A stretch of 24,584 nucleotides of DNA from Chara braunii (lineage: Eukaryota; Streptophyta; Charophyceae; Charales; Characeae). Location of the stretch: positions 2,084,600 through 2,109,183 of the forward strand of contig BFEA01000192.1 of the NCBI GenBank assembly GCA_003427395.1, given 5' to 3'. Positions 18,594 through 24,584 of this stretch are shown here, piece by piece (the stretch's first letter is position 1; each line of letters starts with the position of its first letter). The notes beneath the pieces were generated by a model. The model did not search any database, was not told where the DNA came from, and saw only the letters and a program-made list of their open reading frames with translations. The position numbers and the translations under genes were made by a program.

Positions 18594-18630
18594 AATAATA
18601 GTAATAATAGTAATAATAAATATAATAAAT
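18594..18630. repeat. Imperfect (TAA/TAG)n microsatellite
   Basis: TAATAATAG units repeat for about 37 bp. Confidence 0.85.
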
Positions 18631-19136
18631 AACAGCTTTGAGTGAGACATAACGACGAACGACTATAGAACGTCGAATTTCCCCGGTTAGCAGCCGTCAG
18701 TTCACATAGGCTAGGCTCTCAACTATCATTTGTTTTCCCCCTTTTTTTTTTTTTTGCATTTCAGCTTTTACTTTTATTTTCTTAGCCTCGTCTTTTTATG
18801 ACAGTGACCAGTGGTCTGTGTACCTGACCCATAACTCAGTAGAGAGGCGCTTGGCACGCAATTGAAAAGACTGATCCAGCCCTCTCACCTCCGCGTCCCA
18901 GGGCGAACCCAGCGGCTACCACGGCCACAGGCCGGTTGTGCACTGCTGTACAGCAGGGCGCTGAGCCTGCGTGGACCAATGGAAGTCCTGTGGCGCACCC
19001 CTTTTGCCGAGGGCTGCGCCACCGGGGCTGGTCCGCGCCGAGAATAACCCAGGTACCAGACCTAAAGGTGCAGGGGACTAGCACTGAGCGAGGAATTGGT
19101 ACACAAAGGAGGGCCGGGACGACGTGCCCTCCGACA

Positions 19137-19140
19137 CCGG
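19137..19140. repeat. Target-site duplication CCGG, right copy
   Basis: CCGG directly follows the insertion end CCGACA and is the first LINE-derived sequence on this side. It pairs with 10875-10878. Confidence 0.6.
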
Positions 19141-20670
19141 GGCATTGGAGAAAAATGTGCTCAATTGTTTCAGGTATGAGCTTGGATGGGAAGGCTGATC
19201 TACAAAACTTGCACCAAGGATGAGCGATACCTTTTTGTTCTAATGAGGTTCTGTCAATAATCTAGTCATTCGTTGGAAGGCAGCGGTGAACGGTTTGCCA
19301 CTGTAAGGAGGCTACCTTTGCTGGCTCAGATTTACAAGTTTGAAACCACTTGATCCCTCTTAATTCATCTTTGTCTATTTTAAGATTCTTCACCCAACGA
19401 TTTTCAATGCGATTTCTTAGATTAACCCTGGGGCGGAGCATTCTGTAGGTGGACTTAACTGATAGGGTGTGTAAGGATCTAGAGTAGGAGCTCCCGTGTT
19501 TCCCTGGGCAAGACCAGGTCTAGTTCTGCGGATTGAATGGAAGATGAGAGATTGGTGTATCTGGTTTAAAGAAAAGTCATTTTTCATTAACTTTTAACAG
19601 TCTAATACAGAAAAACTGGTCATCCTTACACCGCCTAGTATCATCTTGTACTTTGGGAATAAGGAATCCATCCTCTTGTATATCTAAGATAAATATGAGG
19701 ATATCCTTTGAATTAAGAGTCTCAATTATATTCCCCACTATCCCTTTTATATTTCGGATTGCCACCAGTCCCTAGGGAGAAACTTAGGGTTTTTCCTAAG
19801 AATCCTAACCCAATCCAGGGGGATTATGTCAATTATTTGATCTAGAGCAAATCTTTGATGATGACAATAACACAGGCGGTCTTGGAGGTCAGAGGTTGAG
19901 AACCAATCTCTAATTTCATGACTCCATAAATCCTTAATTCGTATAATTCCTCTCTTCATCCATCCTTTCCAAGGGGCATCCATGCAGTGAAGAACACACC
20001 CTTGAGAATCTCTGATAAACGTATTGTTAAATAAGGGTTGTTGGCATACCTCCTCCCATCTCTCAGGGAGTACTTTATCTGGGAGGGGCAGTTTCCTCCA
20101 GCTCTTCATCAATGTGATCCAAAAGGGGTCCCTGCAGAGGTCACTCCTGGCTGCTTGTCTATCTGAGAGGTCCTGATGGTGAAGATTCACTGGAGAACCC
20201 CTTGGAAGAGACCAGGAGCGATTCTCAAGCCACATAAGTGGGTCTATCACAACTGGTGTAGGAGGTGCTAACCTCCTAATCTGCTCACTGGCGAGCAGAT
20301 TCCAAGGAGCGAGGGGGTTAAGTAAGAGACATTTAATCCATTGTAAGGAAAAAGTTATAGCTTGGATTTGAGGGTCAATGATCCCAAGGCCGCTCTTAGA
20401 TTTAGGTTGGATTATTGATAACCAAGCGACTCTGCTGATAACATTTTCACACTCATGGTTCCCACGCCATAAAAATGACTGTTAATTTGACGTTGGAATA
20501 ACTTGAGAGTAACTTTATCTAAGGCCCATATCGCCGATTTATATCAAATGGAAGTTAAGACCACATTATTAATTACTTGAGATCGTCCAAATAAGGATGT
20601 ATATTTATCTTTCCATAACCCAAGTTTCAACTGAGCTTGTTGCAAATCTCTATATTGTTGGTTGTTGGTT
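19137..20670 (-). pseudogene. LINE ORF2: RT C-terminal part to zinc motif, 5' truncated
   Basis: On the minus strand from about 20670: TNNQQYRDLQQAQLKLGLW, KYTSLFGRSQVINNV, TGA (20544-20546), YKSAIWALDKVTLKLFQRQI, then a frame change near 20478. Next LWRGNHECENVISRVAWL, QPKSKSGLGIIDPQIQA (the typical FLWRG...GGLGIIDP region after the RT) and an open run to 19747, followed by a second frame change. The C-terminal region carries stops at 19577, 19520 and 19262, and ends in a zinc motif CKFCRSAF...IEHIFLQCP (CX2C...HX4C). The sequence is cut there by the insertion and resumes at 10878. The catalytic RT core and endonuclease are absent, as in a 5'-truncated LINE insertion. This is a non-LTR retrotransposon of the L1 type with C-terminal zinc motif, non-functional. 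Confidence 0.85.
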
Positions 20671-21119
20671 TGTTCGCAGCCCGTCAGGGGTGCGTTTTAT
20701 GGCCCTCATAACATTTTTCGTCGTCGTTCGTTATACGGTCGTTGGAAGGCTGGAAAAACAAGGCATGGCAGCTTAGCGGGTGGTGGCATCTTATTGAAAC
20801 TGCAGGACCCGTAGCTGCCCGTGGGACCGCACGGGTTGGTCTAGGACCGCGTAGGACCGGTAGCTGCGCATAGGAGGCCGAGGAGGCCGCAGTCCTTTTT
20901 CGAAATTGAAACGGTGCGGGTCCATTTTTCTCGAATAGCAGAGTTCCTCGAATACAAAACGCACACATTGTATTCAAATACAACCTGTACCCTTTCTACT
21001 CGGATTTCGAAAAGAAAAAAGTTCAAAAAACTCTTGTATTCCGATAAAATTGCTTCTTCTTTATGTTGGAGGTCAGCACCTGCCCTTGTGCTCCCCGCCA
21101 CTGACATGCTACATGCTGC

Positions 21120-21121
<2 letters not shown>
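20671..21121. other. Unassigned sequence beyond the LINE 5' truncation
   Basis: No supported gene. It contains GGACCG-rich sequence (20,799-20,870) with an inverted repeat CCCGTG...CACGGG. The minus frames here (20684-21248) run into the dinucleotide repeats and are not credible. Confidence 0.4.
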
Positions 21122-21191
<70 letters not shown>

Positions 21192-21192
21192 T
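21122..21192. repeat. (TC)n followed by (CA)n
   Basis: A CT/TC run (21,122-21,168, with a TTTTTC interruption) passes into a CA run (21,169-21,192). The Leu/Ser and His/Thr peptides across it are artefacts. Confidence 0.95.
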
Positions 21193-21254
21193 ACATATAA
21201 GATAAAGACCTCTTTTTCTGTCGCAGGCTGGGATCCTCCCCCCATCAAAAAAAG

Positions 21255-21430
21255 GATTTGGGGCTAGGAACCAAAGGAAAACGAAAAAAGGAGGGAGACA
21301 AATTGGAAGAAGGATGGGTGGGAAAATGGGAGTAAGAAAAGGGAGAAGAAAAAAGAAAAAAAGAAAAAAAGAAAAAAAGAAAAAAGAAAAAAGAAAAAAG
21401 AAAAAGAAAAGAGAAAAAGAAAAAAAGAAA
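21255..21430. repeat. A-rich purine tract with (GAAAAAA)n
   Basis: AAAGAAAAAAGAAAAAAAG-like repeats with a period of 7-8 bp, best between 21,340 and 21,430; almost pure A/G on this strand. Confidence 0.85.
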
Positions 21431-22486
21431 TTATGAGGTAATTAGACCCGGAGGAAGGGAAAGAATCGGCAGCCGACGAGAAAAGGACCCTTTTCTCTCA
21501 CCCAGAATAGAAACCCAACCACGGGTATGGGGTACCACTTTTTCAAGCCCCCCTATATGTGGTGTCGAAAGGGACCTCACTAACTATTCTCCTCTAAGGA
21601 ACGCTTGTCGTCTTTCCGGCTGAAGTACTCTATCGGTATTATGGATCCTATTTATTGAAAGGACCGATCGGACATTCTCCTCCAGAAGTCGCAGCAGCGG
21701 TAGTGAGTGGCGCCTCTCGACGTCACTCGCAGAAGCGTTTCGCTCCTTACCCCTGCGGCGGGTATTCCGCTTAGTGTGCTTGCCGCGTTCGACGGAGTTT
21801 TCGGGATTGACGCTTACGGAAGGAAGCAACCAGAGTTCATCACCCATTTCTCCATTTCTCAGTCCCTTGTCTCTCTCGCCTACCTTCACTCCGCCATATC
21901 TCCCTGTCTCCCTCCTCCTCATTCCCCCATCCTTTGACGTTTGCGCATTCTCTGATAGTGACGCAGTGTGTGGGGTGATAGCACGAGGAAGCAGCAACGA
22001 TGAACATGGCATCTTCATCTACTGCGGCAGGAGTGGTAAACTGGCTATTGACTCTACCCTTCTTCCTTTTTCCTTCCCCCCTCCCCCGAATGGTGATGGA
22101 AATTCTCGTTTCACTCTCGTTTTTTTTTTCCCTCTCCTCCTTCCCAAGTCCCGTAGTAATAGGGGCTTTCCCTTTCGGAACGACAACTCGAGGGTTTTCT
22201 ACTCCCCCTGAAGAGCCAATCTGGTGAATATTGGCGAAAAGGCCTTAGGGAAATTTTCACCGAACCCATCTTTGTTTCGTCGGCGTTATGAGCCGCTCGA
22301 CCGAATAGGGAATTTATGTTTCCTCTGTATAGCGCCTCCCTCCTCTTCTGTGAAGTATGTTACTACCTAACCCATGTGTATGCGACCACTGTTGCCTGCG
22401 TTGGGTGGATGTATTGTTTGAGTGTGCATAGGAACTTCTCAAGGAATCTGAGTTGAAGTAAGAGGGAGCTGCTGAATGAACCGGAT
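21431..22486. other. Unassigned ~1 kb, possible relic coding or organellar DNA
   Basis: Several overlapping frames occur (21584-22018 on -, 21774-22211 and 22000-22227 on +), none decisive. A 59-codon + frame at 21599-21775 (VLYRYYGSYLLKGPIGHSPP) looks protein-like but I cannot place it. The style of the sequence loosely suggests transferred organellar DNA; this is an impression without a match. Confidence 0.25.
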
Positions 22487-22660
22487 ATGGAGTCCGTTCA
22501 GTTCTCTATGTGCATGATCACGATCTTCTTGATGTACTTGGGTTTCTTGGCTTATCTTGCACTGGTGGAGCTCGCCCAGCAACGAGCGATTTGTCTTCAG
22601 GCCCTGCGTATCACCAATTCCACAGTAGTCAGTCCTCCCGTACGGAGGTGTGTTGCGTAG
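22487..22660 (+). CDS. Small membrane protein frame (57 residues)
   Basis: It starts at ATG 22487-22489 and ends at TAG 22658-22660. A hydrophobic helix begins after six residues (SMCMITIFLMYLGFLAYLAL) and is followed by VELAQQRAICLQALRIT and a possible N-glycosylation site NSTV. The frame overlaps the next one in another phase. Together they could be one multi-pass protein broken by a frameshift near 22640, or two exons. The helix followed by A..E.AQQR loosely recalls the first helix of plant DUF1218-type proteins (four helices), but the match is too short to name it. A 57-codon frame can arise by chance. Confidence 0.35.
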   Translation: MESVQFSMCMITIFLMYLGFLAYLALVELAQQRAICLQALRITNSTVVSPPVRRCVA

Positions 22661-22674
22661 ACTCGTCATCTTCG

Positions 22675-22992
22675 ATGGATACTACACACGGAGGTTTTCG
22701 ATGCTTGGTGCTCCTCGCAGTGATGATTTCTGTCGTTGCTATGATAGCAGGAGTAGCGCTTGTGTACTCCTCGAATATGGAGTATACACTGCATTCGTCC
22801 CCTCTAATCTGCCCTGCAATCCCTCCTGGCCATCATCATCTTTCTGCTTCCAGCGCACTTCCCTCTTTTTGCACTAGTACCGCCCTCTTCTTCATTGCAG
22901 TTGGTATATTAACCTCTACATCTATGATTGCTCTTTGCCTTGCTGGGATCTTGTTGACACACATTGGAATGTGGAGGTGGGTAGGATGGTAG
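22675..22992 (+). CDS. Predicted two-helix membrane protein (105 residues)
   Basis: I chose ATG 22675-22677 because the product then begins MDTTHGGFR directly before a hydrophobic segment; the frame is open further upstream to about 22510. Helix 1 is CLVLLAVMISVVAMIAGVAL, then a Cys-containing loop with HHH, and helix 2 ALFFIAVGILTSTSMIALCL continuing to AGILLTHIG. It ends WRWVGW at TAG 22990-22992. No signal sequence beyond the helices and no enzymatic motif. The neighbouring 57-residue frame in another phase may supply a missing first helix. It is the only region outside transposons with two well-formed membrane segments. The family is not recognised. Confidence 0.4.
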   Translation: MDTTHGGFRCLVLLAVMISVVAMIAGVALVYSSNMEYTLHSSPLICPAIPPGHHHLSASSALPSFCTSTALFFIAVGILTSTSMIALCLAGILLTHIGMWRWVGW

Positions 22993-23219
22993 AATGGGGA
23001 CTTATCTTAAGTGATCATCAGGGAGTGTGTGGATGATGGTTGCTGGCCGTGAGGGGAGCGGATCCTGCATGTTGTATCAGAGGGCGAGGTTGATTGTGAA
23101 GAGGGGAGTCTATTGTGCAGTGTAGGGGAATCACCGGGTGACAAGTGTTTCGGAGCACAGCTATAGTTAATAGGATGGAGGTGTCCAGATACCGTGGTGT
23201 GAACGTCTGATTGATATGA

Positions 23220-23665
23220 AGGAAGTACCCACTATGGAGCGTGCTGATGAGGATTCCGAGAATGTGCTGTTGTCCACACGATATTTTCGTCACGAGTTCA
23301 CTATCTGTTTATGAAGGGAGATTACAGGAGCCAGTGTGTGCATGGTGTTGGTAATCGGAGTAACTAGCAATGGGAATAAAGGGCGGAGGAGTCGGAGGAA
23401 CAGACGGGATCATGTATTACCATCGATAGAGCGTGTTTTCGATTGGCTGATGTGGGGAGAGTGCCCAGCGTGGAGCATGCTGATGGGAGGTCCAAAGATC
23501 TTGTTCCCACGATGATTTCGTCCCAAATCCAGTCCTTCTGTGATAGGAGCATATAGAAGCCAATGTTTGTTTGATTTTAGTAATCAGTGAGGGAGACAGT
23601 TAGAGCGGAAGGCGGGGAAATCAGAGGAGCGAACGGAGTCTTGAATCGCCATCAGCGGAAGTAAA
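23220..23665 (+). repeat. Diverged tandem duplication, period ~229-236
   Basis: The first unit begins GTACCCACTATGGAGCGTGC (23225) and the second GTGCCCAGCGTGGAGCATGC (23461). Matching blocks continue in order: CTGATG.GG.TCC, a CCACGATATTTTCGTC-like block against CCACGATGATTTCGTC, ATAGGAGC, CCA(G)TGT, GTAATC and ATCGCCATC-like. Copies differ by many substitutions and short indels, so the duplication is old. Confidence 0.7.
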
Positions 23666-24060
23666 AGGATTATTCAGGGAAATGTGGCCTCGCACTGTCC
23701 GGACGAATACTTCGCCATGTTTTGTCAAATGACAAGTCCATAATCACAATTTTGTCTGATATAATCCTCCCGAGGAATGGCTGTGTGTGTGATTGTAACG
23801 GCTAATGAGCATGAATTGATCTCAATATTTTTTTCCCCCCTTTTTTTTGGGATGCTGCCTTCGGGATGTAGATGCCCTGTGTGCCCTCCTATTTGATTTT
23901 TATTTTTCTAAGTGAATGTGTATGGGCAGCACAGTCATTTTCTGAATTTTCCCCGCACTACCTACCTGGAGCATGATGAATGGAATAGAAGTAGTAATTT
24001 CCGAACTAAAATCAGGAGTGATTGATTTGGGGAGTTCTTGACACTCATTTCCCCTCTTCA

Positions 24061-24190
24061 CAAGCTATCCCTGTGTTCTCAAAATATGTTATGTTGCATT
24101 GAGGCCTTTATGCTCAACTGTGCATACTTGTATTTTTTACGCTCTCAAGCTATCCCCGTGTTCCCCGAATGTTATATGTTGCATTTTTGT
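24061..24190 (+). repeat. Tandem duplication, period 85
   Basis: CAAGCTATCCCTGTGTTCTC at 24061 recurs as CAAGCTATCCCCGTGTTCCC at 24146. ATGTTATGTTGCATT is matched by ATGTTATATGTTGCATT. Confidence 0.75.
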
Positions 24191-24210
24191 TTCTCTGTAA
24201 CGGTTTAGGT

Positions 24211-24231
24211 ATATATATATATATATATATA
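24211..24231. repeat. (AT)n microsatellite
   Basis: About ten TA units follow GGTATATAT. Confidence 0.9.
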
Positions 24232-24522
24232 GTTTTTTAGAGAAAGCGCAGATTAGGATACCCTCCTCCTCAAACCAATCTCGCCTACATGTCATGGTTG
24301 CAATCCTACCAGTTGTGGTTGTACGTATGGCGGTCTTGTCATGCTCGTCCGGTCGGGACATAGGAAATGACAGAAGTCCTGAGACTACATGATGCTTGAA
24401 CGGTCCCAGTAAGGGTGATGCATGTGCATAGTGGATGGGCCTGTCTTGGATGGTATGAGAATAGTCCACGTTCCTTGAATACGGCTTGCTGCGATTAACG
24501 TCGCAGTAGCACTATGGTTAGT

Positions 24523-24525
<3 letters not shown>

Positions 24526-24584
<59 letters not shown>
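24526..24584. repeat. (CA)n microsatellite reaching the window end
   Basis: About 29 uninterrupted CA units run to the last base, so the array is cut by the window border; the sequence may end here because of the repeat. Confidence 0.95.

Larger units (their letters stand above)
10879..19136. mobile_element. 8258-bp insertion splitting a LINE, ends TGTCG...CGACA
   Basis: The boundaries come from the reading frame of the interrupted LINE: ...LQCP at 19137 and SVWLWRWW... before 10878 join in frame once a single CCGG is removed. The insertion starts TGTCGCACTT and ends CCTCCGACA, giving a 5-bp perfect terminal inverted repeat; longer inverted ends or direct LTRs are not evident. Ends of the form TGTNR...YNACA with 4-bp, often CCGG, duplications are what I recall for Ginger-type transposons (Gypsy-integrase-related). 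No DDE integrase is seen inside, so it would be non-autonomous or decayed. TG...CA ends with a short duplication also fit an LTR retrotransposon whose LTRs have been lost. Its cargo is an array of related short reading frames. Confidence 0.55.
17664..19136. other. Right terminal region of the insertion, no gene seen
   Basis: About 1.5 kb without a convincing frame. It includes a GCCCC/GGGGC hairpin near 18,050-18,065, AAT and TAA microsatellites, three N bases (18,513-18,578), a poly(T) run near 18,740 and the terminus CCTCCGACA at 19136. Confidence 0.4.
22993..24584. other. Unassigned right flank with local duplications
   Basis: No supported gene. The minus frames at 23018-23293, 23364-23552 and 24137-24469 show no domain pattern. 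The region contains two tandem duplications and AT and CA microsatellites, listed separately. Confidence 0.4.

Noticed and set aside
20841-21267. Two opposite frames with Leu/Ser, Arg/Glu and His/Thr repeats
   Set aside because: They are produced by the TC and CA dinucleotide runs.
23068-23085. TTGTATCAGAGGGC, resembling an initiator-Met primer-binding site
   Set aside because: It differs from the usual motif, has no LTR end before it and no retrotransposon sequence after it.

Overview
The window is nuclear DNA from a eukaryote, most likely a streptophyte (plant lineage; a charophyte alga such as Chara fits best, but this is inference). It holds a Ty3/Gypsy chromovirus with plant-type organisation, an L1-like LINE with a C-terminal CCHC zinc motif, very many trinucleotide microsatellites, almost no intact long reading frames, and scattered single N bases. 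I see no rRNA, tRNA, CRISPR array or bacterial-type operon.

Layout. 1-1140: unassigned sequence with a good splice-donor match and a GGGACC-rich tract. About 1141-8072: a decayed Ty3/Gypsy chromovirus on the + strand, in the order gag, protease, RT, RNase H, integrase, chromodomain, polypurine tract and a 3' LTR of about 1.38 kb. No 5' LTR is recognisable. 8112-9056: two diverged tandem copies of an unclassified ~420-445 bp unit, each ending in (GAT)n. 9430-10075: a GAT/GCT microsatellite field with a ~107-bp higher-order repeat. 10460-10878 and 19137-20670, both minus: two parts of one LINE pseudogene.

The central observation is that these LINE parts fit together. The zinc-motif half ends ...LQCP at 19137 and resumes ...SVWLWRWWDRIW at 10878. 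If one copy of a duplicated CCGG is removed, the join is in frame and the C-to-W spacing expected of the zinc motif is kept. The 8258 bp between them (10879-19136) therefore look like one inserted element with ends TGTCG...CGACA and a CCGG target-site duplication. Those ends and that duplication recall Ginger-type (Gypsy-integrase-related) DNA transposons, but no transposase is visible. An LTR element with lost LTRs cannot be excluded.

Inside this insertion I find at least six, probably seven, diverged short reading frames that seem to share one strand-strand-helix-strand domain. They lie at 11553, 12235, 13246, 13970, 15492 and 17004 on the minus strand and at 15956 on the + strand. At least two minus copies are preceded, in their own orientation, by a 12-bp tandem array and then a CAATCA-rich tract, as if a promoter-plus-gene unit had been amplified. 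I do not recognise the family.

20671-24584: unassigned sequence with CT/CA, A-rich, AT and CA repeats, a possible small multi-pass membrane protein gene split over two frames (22487-22992), and two local tandem duplications (~230 bp and 85 bp).
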